Assembly: GCA_017999985.1 (NCBI GenBank)
Contig: JAGNKU010000006.1
Location: forward strand, 180,276-244,275
Direction: 5' to 3'
From: Phycisphaerae bacterium
Lineage (GTDB): Bacteria > Planctomycetota > Phycisphaerae > UBA1845 > Fen-1342
DNA length: 64,000 bases
In this document: in pieces, positions 10,785 through 19,019 of the stretch
Numbering within the stretch: position 1 is the stretch's first letter
Layout of the letters: every line of letters begins with the position of its first letter
Position numbers and translations under genes: made by a program
The notes under the pieces: model-generated
What the model saw: the letters and a program-made list of their open reading frames with translations, nothing else
Database searches by the model: none
What the model was told of the DNA's origin: nothing

Positions 10785-12632
10785 CTATCCGCCGGCGGAC
10801 TGGCGTCCGCAACGATTCAGATGAACCAAAAGTATTGCCACATCGGTTGGATGAATGCCGCTGACCCGTGCGGCCTGTCCGATGCTGGCAGGGCGTACAG
10901 CAGACCAGCGATCGACCGCTTCACGCCGCAACTGGGATACCGTTCCGTAATCGATTTCGGGCGGGATCGGTCGGTCCTCGAGGTCGCGGAATTGGCCAAT
11001 CAGGCGTTGCTGCCTCTGGATGTAACCCTCGTATTTGACGGCGACTATGGCGCTTGCCCACACGTCCGGCGCGCCCGCGAAGGCGGCGAGTTCCGGGACT
11101 ATGTGCCTGAAGCGCTCACCATCCTCCTCCGATCGACGGAGAAGCTCGCGCAACGCGCGGCCATCGTGGCGCGTGCGATTGATGATGTCCATTAACTCGT
11201 TTATTCGCAGATACTTGCGCTGGAACTGCGCCCAACGGGCATCGCTGACGAGCCCGATTTCGCGCCCCAGCGGTGTGAGGCGCTCGTCGGCATTGTCGTA
11301 GCGCAGATGCAGCCGGTGCTCAGCGCGGGAGGTGAACATGCGATATGGCTCGGTCACGCCACGGGTCACCAAGTCATCAATCATTACACCGATGTAGCCT
11401 TGGTCGCGACCAATGGTTATGGGACGCTGTCCGGATGCCAACCGGGCAGCGTTGATGCCCGCGATGATCCCCTGCCCGGCGGCCTCCTCGTAGCCGCTGG
11501 TGCCGTTGATCTGACCGGCCAGGAAGAGTCCGTGCACGTGACGCACCATGAGCGCGGCGTCGAGCTGCTCCGGCGGCGCGAAGTCGTACTCGATGGCGTA
11601 GCCCCACTGCACGATCCGCGCATGCGCGAGGCCGTCGAGCAGCGCGACGAGCTGCGCCTGCACGTCGCGCGGCAGAGAGGTACTCACGCCATTCAGATAG
11701 ATGCGATCGCTGTCACGCCCTTCCGGTTCCAGATACACTTGGTGCTGGCGCTTGTCGGGGAAGCGCAGGATCTTGGTTTCCAGGCTGGGGCAGTAACGCG
11801 GACCGGTGGAGGCAATCTGACCGGTGTAGAGCGGCGCGCGGTAGAGGTTCGCGCGAATCAGCGCGTGGACCGCATCGTTGGTCGCTGTCAGCCAGCACGG
11901 CACCTGCGGCTGCGTGATCTGTCGCGTGAGGAACGAGAACGGCACCGGCCGCTCGTCGCCGCGTTGTTCCGGCAGGCCGGAGAAGTCGATACTGTCGCGC
12001 GCCACGCGCGGTGGCGTGCCCGTCTTCAGCCGACGGAGCTCGATCCCCAAGGCCTGAAGCGCGGCACTCAACCGCTGCGCTGGGGGTTCGCCCACGCGTC
12101 CGCCGGGCGTCTGCTCTTCGCCGGTGTGCATGAGGCCGCGCAGAAACGTGCCGGCGGCGACCACGACGGCGCCGCTGCGTAGCGTACGACCATCGTCGAG
12201 CACAACGCCGGATATGTGTCGTCGGCCGCCCGGGTCGGGGGGATCCGCGAGCAGCGCATCCACACCGGCTTCGATGATCGTGAGGTTCGGGCAGCTTTCC
12301 AGGTAGCGCGAGAGCGTGGCGCCGTAGAGCCGGCTGTCGGCCTGCGCGCGGGGCGCCCACACGGCCGGCCCCTTGCGGCGATTGAGCATACGGAACTGGA
12401 TGCCGGTCTCGTCGGTAACGAGGCCCATCAGGCCGCCAAGCGCGTCGATTTCCCGCACGATCTGGCCTTTGCCGATCCCGCCGATCGCGGGATTGCAGGA
12501 CATGCGGCCGATGGCGGTGCGCCGGTGCGTGACAAGCGCGGTGCGGGCGCCGAGGCGCGCCCCAGCCCAGGCGGCCTCGGCACCGGCATGGCCACCGCCG
12601 ATGACGACGACATCATAGTCCCGCGTGCTCAT
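10785..12632 (-). CDS. mnmG: tRNA uridine-5-carboxymethylaminomethyl modification enzyme MnmG
   Basis: MnmG (GidA) is an FAD enzyme which, with MnmE, installs the (carboxymethyl)aminomethyl group at position 5 of wobble uridine in several tRNAs. The protein has 615 residues, normal for the family. It begins with the Rossmann FAD motif VVIGGGHAGAEAA. It also has the family signatures NPAIGGIGKGQIVREIDALGG (residues about 50-70) and LFLAGQINGTSGYEEAAGQG. The ATG at 12632 fits this N-terminus; the frame is open further upstream but the extension has no family similarity. MnmE is not in the window. The gene diverges from the RND permease across about 160 bp. Confidence 0.96.
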   Translation of the reverse strand: MSTRDYDVVVIGGGHAGAEAAWAGARLGARTALVTHRRTAIGRMSCNPAIGGIGKGQIVREIDALGGLMGLVTDETGIQFRMLNRRKGPAVWAPRAQADSRLYGATLSRYLESCPNLTIIEAGVDALLADPPDPGGRRHISGVVLDDGRTLRSGAVVVAAGTFLRGLMHTGEEQTPGGRVGEPPAQRLSAALQALGIELRRLKTGTPPRVARDSIDFSGLPEQRGDERPVPFSFLTRQITQPQVPCWLTATNDAVHALIRANLYRAPLYTGQIASTGPRYCPSLETKILRFPDKRQHQVYLEPEGRDSDRIYLNGVSTSLPRDVQAQLVALLDGLAHARIVQWGYAIEYDFAPPEQLDAALMVRHVHGLFLAGQINGTSGYEEAAGQGIIAGINAARLASGQRPITIGRDQGYIGVMIDDLVTRGVTEPYRMFTSRAEHRLHLRYDNADERLTPLGREIGLVSDARWAQFQRKYLRINELMDIINRTRHDGRALRELLRRSEEDGERFRHIVPELAAFAGAPDVWASAIVAVKYEGYIQRQQRLIGQFRDLEDRPIPPEIDYGTVSQLRREAVDRWSAVRPASIGQAARVSGIHPTDVAILLVHLNRCGRQSAGG

Positions 12633-12793
12633 CGCGTGAGATTGTACCGCCCGGCCGCCTCCGCGGGCCGGACGTGGGGGCGGCGTCACTCTGTCCGCGC
12701 GGGTCGCGACAAACTCTGAGGGCCGTGTTACGATCGGGCCCTCTTTGGCGTACGCGGGGCGTTGGTGACAGGTTCGCGAGGGCGGCAGGCGAC

Positions 12794-15700
12794 ATGGCAA
12801 GCAACCACGCACAGCAGCACGAGCCCGGCGCAGACGGTCATATGCCCTTGCCCGGGATCAAGACCCACACCTTCACCGACGCGATCGTCCACATCTTTCT
12901 CGACTCGAACCTCTCGATCATCCTGATTCTGCTTGCAGCCGTGCTCGGGGCTGCGGCGCTGTTCGTCACGCCGCGCGAGGAAGACCCGCAGATCATCGTC
13001 CCCCTGGCGGACGTGTACGTGAATTTCCCCGGGCACTCGGCGGCCGAGGTCGAGCAACTCGTGTCCACACCGCTGGAGAAGCTGCTCTACCAGATCGACG
13101 GCGTCGAGTACGTGTACTCGATGTCGCGCGAGGGACAGGCGATCATCACGGTGCGGTACTACGTCGGCGAGGACCGCGAACGCAGCCTGGTAAAGCTCTA
13201 CAAGCGCATCGACGAGCACCTCGACCTCGCTCCGCCGGGCGTCACCGGGTGGGTCGTGAAGCCGGTCGAGATCGATGATGTGCCGATTGTGACGCTCACG
13301 CTGCGAGGAAGGGATCGAGGGAGCGAGAGATCAAGGGATCAAGGGGCCGGAGCGCCAGACGAGTACCTCTTGCGGCGTGTCGGGGAGGAACTTGTCGAAC
13401 GATTGGCGGCGGTGAAGAACGTCTCGCGGGCGTATGTCATCGGCGGGCAGCCGCGGACGGCGTACGTGTACCTCGTACCCGAGCGCATGCAGGCATACAG
13501 CGTGTCACCGCTCGAGATCCAGCGGGCGATCACGGCGACGAACGTGATGCAGGTGGCGGGCGACTTCGCGCGGAACGATGCGCTGTTCCGCGTGGAAGCC
13601 GGTCGGGCACTGCACAGCCCAGACGAGCTGCGCGACCTGGTGGTTGGGGTGTTCGGCGACCGGCCGGTGTTTCTGAAGGATGTCGCCGACGTGGTGGATG
13701 GGCCAGCGGAGGCGACCAGCTACGTGCGGCACGGCTGGGGAATGGCGCGCGGGTTCATGCACGAGGCGGGATTCCCGGGGTCAATCGTAGGAAGGCACGA
13801 AGGCACGGAGGCACGGAGGCACGAAGGGAAAGAGCCGACGTCTTTGCCGGCCGTGACCATTGCCCTCGCCAAGAAGAAGGGGACGAATGCGGTTTGGGTG
13901 GCCGAAGACCTGCTGGCGGCGATGGAGAAGCTTACCGCCGAAGTTGTGCCGGACGACATCGACGTCGTGATCACGCGGAACTACGGGCTCACCGCCGATG
14001 CGAAGGTCGATGAACTCGTCGAGGCGCTCGCGGTCGCCATCTTCATCGTCATCGCGCTGTTGACGCTCGGGCTGGGGTGGCGCGAGGCGCTGATCGTAGC
14101 CGTCGCCGTACCGGTCGTGTTCGGGCTGACGCTGACCGTGAACCTGGTCTTCGGCTACACGATTAACCGCGTGACGCTGTTCGCGCTGATCCTGTCGCTG
14201 GGGTTGCTGGTCGATGACCCGATCGTCGACGTCGAGAATATCGCCCGGCATTTCGCGCTGCGCGAGCGCGCGACGCGCCGCATCGTGCTCGAAGCGGTCG
14301 CCGAAATTCGCCCGCCGCTGATCACCGCGACGCTGGCCGTGATCGTCTCGTTCCTGCCGATGTTCTTCATCACCGGCATGATGGGGCCGTACATGCGGCC
14401 GATGGCTTTGAATGTGCCGGTCACCATGGTCATGTCGATGGTGGTCGCGTTCACGATCACGCCGTGGCTGACTTATCACGTGCTGAAGCGGCACTACGCG
14501 AAGAGCCACGGAGCCACGGAGCCACGGAGCCACGCAGCAGCGGAGGCAGCGGATGAGGTCCATGATCTCGAAGTGTTGAAGCACAGCTTTTTGTACCGGC
14601 TGTTCTATCCGCTGATGGCGCCTTTGCTGCATTCGCGCGTGGCGGCGTGGGCGTTTCTGGGCGTGATGGCGCTCTTGATGGTTGGGGCCGCGGGACTGGC
14701 GGCGGTGCGGGCCGTGCCACTGAAAATGCTGCCGTTCGACAACAAGAATGAGCTGTTGCTCGTGCTCGACCTGGACGAAGGCACGACGCTCGAACGCACC
14801 GATGCGGCGGTGCGCGATTTCGAGCGCTACCTGAGCGGCGTGCCGGAAGTCACCGACTTCACATCGTACGTCGGCGTGGCTTCGCCGATGGATTTCAACG
14901 GGCTCGTGCGGCACTACTACTTGCGGCGCGGCGACAACGTGGCCGAGGTGCGCATTGACCTGGTCGGCAAGAAGCACCGCAAATATCAAAGCCATGCGCT
15001 CGGGCTGCGTATGCGCGACGACCTGACGGCCATTGCCGACCGGCATGGCGTGCGGCTCAAGATCGTCGAGGTGCCGCCGGGGCCGCCGGTGATTTCCACG
15101 ATCACCGCCGAGGTCCGCGGACGGCCGGACCATTCGTATGATGATCTGATCGCGGCCGCGAAGACTGTGCGGGCACGGCTCGAACGCGAGCCCGGTGTGG
15201 TTGACGTTGACGATATGGTCGAAGCCGATAGCCCGAAGCTCGTGTTCGTGACGGATCGTGAGAAGGCGGCGCTCAACGGCGTATCGGTCGCCGAGATCGC
15301 CAGCACGTTGCAGATCGCACTCGGCGGCGCGACCGCCGGCACAGTGCAACTGGCCGGCGAGCGCAATCCGCTGCGGATCGAGATACGGTTGCCGCGTGTG
15401 GAACGTTCCAGTGCGGCGGACCTGGCCGCGATCCATGTCAAAGGGCTGAGCGGAGCGCTGGTGCCGCTGGCGGAGCTGGGGCGCTGGGAGACGCAGAAGA
15501 CCGACAAGACGATCTACCACAAGAACCTGGAGCGAATTGTCTACGTCTTCGGCGAGACGGCGGGCCGCACGCCGGCGGAATGCGTGGTGGATATTCAGGC
15601 AGACCAGCGCATCGACTACACCCCCCTGCCTCCCAGGGTGGGGTCAGGGGGCGGGTCAGGCGCCCAAGCGCGCGCCGTGGCCGGCCGGACGTTTCTCACG

Positions 15701-16336
15701 AATGGTGGCGGCATTCCTTGGTCTGTCCCCGACGGCATCCGCGTGAACTTCGCCGGCGAGGGCGAATGGCAGATCACGCTCGATGTCTTCCGCGACCTGG
15801 GCCTAGCGTTCGCGGCGGCGCTTGTCGGCATCTACATCCTGCTGGTCGCGCAGATGGGCTCGTTCGTCATTCCGGTCGTCGTGATGATGGCGATTCCGCT
15901 GACCGTGATCGGCATCATGCCAGGCTTCTGGTTCCTGAACCTGTTTGCGCCCCACGTCGGCGCGTACGCCGATCCGGTGCTGTTCACGGCGACAGGCATG
16001 ATCGGCATGATCGCGCTGTCGGGGATCGTGACGCGCGACAGCATCATCCTGGTTGATTTCATCCACCTGTCGCTGAAGCGCGGTCGGTCGCTGTTCGATG
16101 CGATCATGGAGAGCCGTGTCGTGCGCCTGCGGCCGATCCTGCTGACGACGGGGGCGGCGATGCTGGGAGCGGCGCCGATCACGATCGACCCGATCTTCTC
16201 GGGGCTGGCGTGGGCACTGATCTTCGGGCTGTTCGCGTCGACCGTTTTCACGCTGTTCGTCATTCCGGTCGTGTACTGGCTGCTGTACGAAAAGAAGCCG
16301 GGACACGGGCTGCCGCTCTTGTCCGAGAATGAGTAA
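12794..16336 (+). CDS. RND-family efflux permease with in-frame repeat insertions
   Basis: This inner-membrane proton-driven transporter of the AcrB/CzcA superfamily has 1,180 residues, compared with roughly 1,030-1,080 usually. Recognisable features are the N-terminal helix (LSIILILLAAVLGAAALF), the periplasmic porter segment DPQIIVPLADVYVNFPGHSA, the helix-4 acidic motif LLVDDPIVDVENIARH, and the C-terminal block SGIVTRDSIILVDFIHLSLKRG. Extra length comes from low-complexity insertions: GRDRGSERSRDQGAG and RHEGTEARRHEGKE, a SHGATEPRSHAAAE segment, and a Gly/Pro-rich stretch PLPPRVGSGGGSGAQ near residue 945. The first three coincide with octameric DNA repeats. No membrane-fusion or outer-membrane partner is in the window, so the substrate cannot be assigned. 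The ATG at 12794 has a weak GGCAGG ribosome binding site. Confidence 0.9.
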   Translation: MASNHAQQHEPGADGHMPLPGIKTHTFTDAIVHIFLDSNLSIILILLAAVLGAAALFVTPREEDPQIIVPLADVYVNFPGHSAAEVEQLVSTPLEKLLYQIDGVEYVYSMSREGQAIITVRYYVGEDRERSLVKLYKRIDEHLDLAPPGVTGWVVKPVEIDDVPIVTLTLRGRDRGSERSRDQGAGAPDEYLLRRVGEELVERLAAVKNVSRAYVIGGQPRTAYVYLVPERMQAYSVSPLEIQRAITATNVMQVAGDFARNDALFRVEAGRALHSPDELRDLVVGVFGDRPVFLKDVADVVDGPAEATSYVRHGWGMARGFMHEAGFPGSIVGRHEGTEARRHEGKEPTSLPAVTIALAKKKGTNAVWVAEDLLAAMEKLTAEVVPDDIDVVITRNYGLTADAKVDELVEALAVAIFIVIALLTLGLGWREALIVAVAVPVVFGLTLTVNLVFGYTINRVTLFALILSLGLLVDDPIVDVENIARHFALRERATRRIVLEAVAEIRPPLITATLAVIVSFLPMFFITGMMGPYMRPMALNVPVTMVMSMVVAFTITPWLTYHVLKRHYAKSHGATEPRSHAAAEAADEVHDLEVLKHSFLYRLFYPLMAPLLHSRVAAWAFLGVMALLMVGAAGLAAVRAVPLKMLPFDNKNELLLVLDLDEGTTLERTDAAVRDFERYLSGVPEVTDFTSYVGVASPMDFNGLVRHYYLRRGDNVAEVRIDLVGKKHRKYQSHALGLRMRDDLTAIADRHGVRLKIVEVPPGPPVISTITAEVRGRPDHSYDDLIAAAKTVRARLEREPGVVDVDDMVEADSPKLVFVTDREKAALNGVSVAEIASTLQIALGGATAGTVQLAGERNPLRIEIRLPRVERSSAADLAAIHVKGLSGALVPLAELGRWETQKTDKTIYHKNLERIVYVFGETAGRTPAECVVDIQADQRIDYTPLPPRVGSGGGSGAQARAVAGRTFLTNGGGIPWSVPDGIRVNFAGEGEWQITLDVFRDLGLAFAAALVGIYILLVAQMGSFVIPVVVMMAIPLTVIGIMPGFWFLNLFAPHVGAYADPVLFTATGMIGMIALSGIVTRDSIILVDFIHLSLKRGRSLFDAIMESRVVRLRPILLTTGAAMLGAAPITIDPIFSGLAWALIFGLFASTVFTLFVIPVVYWLLYEKKPGHGLPLLSENE
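13310..13346 (+). repeat. Octameric tandem repeat (AGGGATCA type) inside the RND gene
   Basis: Four consecutive 8-bp units (AGGGATCG, AGGGAGCG, AGAGATCA, AGGGATCA) and a partial unit AGGGG. Read in frame they give the Arg/Ser/Asp-rich stretch GRDRGSERSRDQGAG. The same unit family, on the opposite strand, forms the intergenic array at 33236-33283. Confidence 0.85.
13793..13828 (+). repeat. Octameric tandem repeat (AGGCACGA type) inside the RND gene
   Basis: Four 8-bp units (AGGCACGA, AGGCACGG, AGGCACGG, AGGCACGA) plus AGGG. Translated in frame as GRHEGTEARRHEGKE, which shows the 8-residue periodicity expected when an octamer is read in threes. Related in sequence to the intergenic AAGGCACC array at 32251-32273. 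Confidence 0.85.
14504..14546 (+). repeat. Octameric tandem repeat (AGCCACGG type) inside the RND gene
   Basis: Five 8-bp units (AGCCACGG three times, AGCCACGC, AGCAGCGG) plus AGG. They encode SHGATEPRSHAAAEAA in a cytoplasmic or loop position directly after the membrane helix around LTYHVLKRHYAK. Confidence 0.85.
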
Positions 16337-16450
16337 CTCACGAATCGGCGTGCCACCGCTGACGATCTGGCAGCGCCGCAGCGGTGCGCGTCGGCAAGCG
16401 CATGGCGCACAACTGCTTACATAGAATGCACTTGCGATCCAACTGTGCTC

Positions 16451-16467
16451 TTGGCACGGCGCATGCT
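16451..16467 (+). promoter_or_regulatory. Possible sigma-54 (-24/-12) promoter for hsp20
   Basis: TTGGCACG then four bases then ATGCT. This matches the -24 element TGGCACG fully and the -12 element TTGCT at 4 of 5 positions, with the correct GG-to-GC spacing. It lies about 70 bases before the hsp20 start. No activator binding site was identified, so this is a candidate only. Confidence 0.35.
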
Positions 16468-16538
16468 CTTCCTCTTGGCGTTGACGCCGCCGACTGGGTG
16501 GCGTGTGAAGCGAAGAGGACGCAACTGGAGGTTTGATC

Positions 16539-16979
16539 ATGTTCGTGCTGCAACGCTTCGCCCGGCCGTTCATCCCTGAGCTGCACCGCGAGCTGGAGCG
16601 CGTTTTCAACGGCGCCCTGCACGCCGACGACTGCCGGTGCCAGACCACGACGTCCACCGCGCCGGCGGTGAACCTATGGGAAGAGGACGAGCACTTCGTC
16701 GCTGAGGTCGAGGTACCGGGGTTGTCCATGGAGAACCTGGAGCTCGTCGTGCGCGGTGAGGAGCTGAGCATCAAGGGCCAGCATCCGGACCGCCGCGACG
16801 AGAAAGTCGGGTATCATATAAAGGAGCGGAGCGGCGGCACGTTTGTACGTCTGCTGGCCCTGCCGGCGAAAATCGACACCGAGCGCGTCGACGCGACGCT
16901 CAAGGATGGTGTGTTGAAGGTCGTCCTGCCGAAGGCCGCCTCGGCCAAGGCCCGCAAGATTGCGGTGCAGGCGGCGTGA
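16539..16979 (+). CDS. Small heat-shock protein, Hsp20/alpha-crystallin family
   Basis: A 146-residue cytoplasmic ATP-independent holdase that binds unfolding proteins. After an N-terminal arm, the alpha-crystallin domain runs from about residue 42 to 135 (NLWEEDEHFVAEVEVPGLSM at its start, then ELSIKGQ, and the beta-8/9 signature VDATLKDGVLKVVLPK near the end). The ATG at 16539 lies seven bases after a strong GGAGG; a TTG two codons upstream is in frame but redundant. The 200-bp upstream gap carries a possible sigma-54 promoter, and no sigma-32 or CIRCE element is visible. An FmdB-like zinc-ribbon gene follows on the same strand after 73 bases and may be cotranscribed. Confidence 0.93.
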   Translation: MFVLQRFARPFIPELHRELERVFNGALHADDCRCQTTTSTAPAVNLWEEDEHFVAEVEVPGLSMENLELVVRGEELSIKGQHPDRRDEKVGYHIKERSGGTFVRLLALPAKIDTERVDATLKDGVLKVVLPKAASAKARKIAVQAA

Positions 16980-17052
16980 CGACCGCGACTGGAGTTGCCG
17001 GGTGCGGACCCGGCGGCTGGGGTCGGCGCGGCAGGACCATGAGAGACAGGCC

Positions 17053-17316
17053 ATGCCGACGTACGAGTACCAGGCTGAAAGACCCGAGGCCGGCTGCGAG
17101 CACTGCCGGCAGCGTTTCGAGGTGCAGCAGTCGATGCGCGACGAGCCGTTGAAACGCTGCCCGCAGTGCAACGGGCCGATCGTGCGGCTGATCTCAGCCT
17201 GCGGCATCAGCACGCAGATGTCGGAGCGTGCGATGCTGAGCGACAAGAACCTGAAGGCGAAGGGCTTCACCAAGCTGGTCAACGAGGGCGGCGGAAAATT
17301 CCGCAAGGTGACGTGA
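17053..17316 (+). CDS. FmdB-type zinc-ribbon protein
   Basis: An 87-residue protein opening with the family hallmark MPTYEYQ. It has a zinc ribbon formed by CEHC (residues about 15-18) and CPQC (about 37-40), followed by the RLISACGIS segment usual in FmdB/CxxC_CxxC_SSSS proteins. The family was named for a putative formamidase regulator, but its biochemical role is unproven; it is often found near stress or translation genes. The longer open frame upstream is not family-like, and the ATG at 17053 follows GAGACAGG. The stop is 7 bases from the convergent FecCD gene stop, and I see no hairpin terminator between them. Confidence 0.88.
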   Translation: MPTYEYQAERPEAGCEHCRQRFEVQQSMRDEPLKRCPQCNGPIVRLISACGISTQMSERAMLSDKNLKAKGFTKLVNEGGGKFRKVT

Positions 17317-17323
17317 GCGGGAG

Positions 17324-18325
17324 TCAGGGACGGACTGGCGTGTGGGCGATGGGGCGCGTGGCCAGCAGATAGAAGAAGAACGCCGCCCCGAGGATATTCG
17401 TCACCACACCGACGGGGAGTTCTGTAACCGGCAACAGGCGGGCGATGCCGTCGCAGACGGACAGAAACGCCGCCCCAATCAGCAGCGACCCCAGCAGTAG
17501 CGGCAAGGTGCGGACACCGAACAGCGCGCGGCCGATGTGCGGGACCATCAGCCCGACAAATCCGATCGGGCCGCAATTCGCCACGATCACCGCTGTAAGC
17601 AGGCCAACGGCCGCATAGCAGCTCCAGATCGTCCAGCCGACGCGTACGCCGCGGGCAGCCGCCCAATCGTCGCCGAACGTGAGCAGATCGAGCGCCCGGT
17701 GCCCGCCCGCCGCCAGCAGAAGCACCGGCAGCAGCACGACCGCGATTTCCAGCGCGGCGCGCGGCCGCAACGTGCTCAGCGATCCCATCATCCACGTCAC
17801 GATGTCGTTGGTAATTGCCCGGTCCGCGAGGAAGAAGACCAGCAGAATCCCGGCCGAGCACATATAGGCAACGCACACGCCCGCGAGCAGCAGCCGGGCC
17901 ATGTCGCGCCCGCGCCGCAGGCGACTCAGCGCATACACGACCCCCATCGCGGCCAGCGCGCCGGCGAAGGCGAGCAGCGTCAGCGGCGGAGCCTGCGCGG
18001 CCGCCCCGCCCCGCCAGCCGGCCAGGAACCCGATGGCCGCCCCGAGCGACGCGCCGCTGGCGATGCCCAACGTGTACGGCTCGGCGAGCGGATTCCGGAA
18101 GAGCGTCTGGAACACGACCCCCCCCACCGCCAAACCTGCCCCGGCACACGCCGCCAGCAACGCGCGCGGCACACGCAAGTGCCAGAAAATGTAGGACGGC
18201 TCATCGGCGGCGAAGATCTCAGACCAGGGAATCCAGCTTGGTCCCAGCAGCGTCGTGGCAGCGACGACCACCACAACGACCGGCAGGAGGACCAGGAAGC
18301 GGAACGCGGTCGGGCGCGCAGGCAT
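17324..18325 (-). CDS. FecCD/BtuC-family ABC transporter permease
   Basis: A 333-residue inner-membrane permease for Fe(III)-siderophore, haem or cobalamin uptake, with about nine or ten membrane segments. Family signatures are the N-terminal HLRVPRALLAACAGAGLAVG, then RNPLAEPYTLGIASGASLGA, and near the C-terminus GPIGFVGLMVPHIGRAL. The length is normal for the family. The gene starts only 3 bases after the stop of a lipoprotein gene and ends an operon of two lipoproteins plus permease. No ATPase (FecE/BtuD) or typical substrate-binding protein is in the window, which is odd because these are normally adjacent. The partners must be elsewhere, or the lipoproteins serve an unrecognised role. 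Confidence 0.9.
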   Translation of the reverse strand: MPARPTAFRFLVLLPVVVVVVAATTLLGPSWIPWSEIFAADEPSYIFWHLRVPRALLAACAGAGLAVGGVVFQTLFRNPLAEPYTLGIASGASLGAAIGFLAGWRGGAAAQAPPLTLLAFAGALAAMGVVYALSRLRRGRDMARLLLAGVCVAYMCSAGILLVFFLADRAITNDIVTWMMGSLSTLRPRAALEIAVVLLPVLLLAAGGHRALDLLTFGDDWAAARGVRVGWTIWSCYAAVGLLTAVIVANCGPIGFVGLMVPHIGRALFGVRTLPLLLGSLLIGAAFLSVCDGIARLLPVTELPVGVVTNILGAAFFFYLLATRPIAHTPVRP

Positions 18326-18328
18326 CCG

Positions 18329-19018
18329 TCACGGTTCCCACGGAGTCTTTTTCTCGAGGTCGACGTCGTAGAAGGGCATGGCCACCATCCAGGCCGCATC
18401 CCTGCCCAGCTTGGTCGCCTCGGCGTCCTCGGCGACGACGTCCCCGGTCTCGGTCACTGGGCGGGCCCGCTCGGTCAGGCGGCCCTCCGGCTCGCTGCTG
18501 CCCGGCCAGAGGCGCGCGGTTTCGGACGGGGCGGCGGGATCGATGACCTTCAGCCGCATGCGCACGGCCGCGTGCAGGACCGGCGCGGTCGGCTCATCGC
18601 GCATCTGCAGCCGATCGATGCGGATGTAGAGCACCTGCTGGGCATTCAGGCGGCGGCCGACCTTCTGCAGGCTCCACTTGGCGAAGTCGCGGTTCTGGTG
18701 GCGCAGCTTCATGACCTCGTCCTGCGGAATGAGCTGCGCTTTCACTTTGTGGTCGCGGAAGATCTCGGCCAGCTTTTCGCAGAGCGCCTGCGTGAAGACG
18801 GGGTTGTCCTCTTCGGGGCGCGCGGGCTCCACCAGCACGGCCAGGCGACCCTCGGTGAGCTTGAACTCCGCCTGCTGAATCCGTGGCGGGCTGAGGAAGT
18901 AGGCGGCGGCGGAGACGATGTTGCAGCCCGGCACGCCGAGCAGGCCAAGTGCGCCGGACACGCAGAGCAACAGCGCCCGCGCAACCGCGACGGATCTAGT
19001 CGATGCAGTCGCAGGCAT
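18329..19018 (-). CDS. Predicted lipoprotein, middle gene of the FecCD operon
   Basis: A 229-residue protein of unknown function. The N-terminus is a signal peptide (ARALLLCVSGALGLLG) ending in the lipobox-like VPGC. The mature part has alternating alpha/beta-type sequence (RLAVLVEPARPEEDN, VLYIRIDRLQMRDE, AAVRMRLKVIDP), with a stretch mentioning high and low secondary-structure breaks but no known motif. Its organisation (an early VLVEP strand, a QAL-EKLAEIF helix, then QVLYIRID and an edge strand of a putative beta-sheet) resembles the neighbouring lipoprotein, suggesting distant paralogy. It starts one base after the stop of that gene and ends 3 bases before the FecCD permease, so the three are very likely cotranscribed. 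It probably sits on the periplasmic face of a membrane. Confidence 0.75.
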   Translation of the reverse strand: MPATASTRSVAVARALLLCVSGALGLLGVPGCNIVSAAAYFLSPPRIQQAEFKLTEGRLAVLVEPARPEEDNPVFTQALCEKLAEIFRDHKVKAQLIPQDEVMKLRHQNRDFAKWSLQKVGRRLNAQQVLYIRIDRLQMRDEPTAPVLHAAVRMRLKVIDPAAPSETARLWPGSSEPEGRLTERARPVTETGDVVAEDAEATKLGRDAAWMVAMPFYDVDLEKKTPWEP

Positions 19019-19019
19019 G

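Noticed and set aside
13781-15520. 579-codon antisense frame under the RND gene
   Set aside because: Shadow; His/Gln/Arg-rich, no homology evident.
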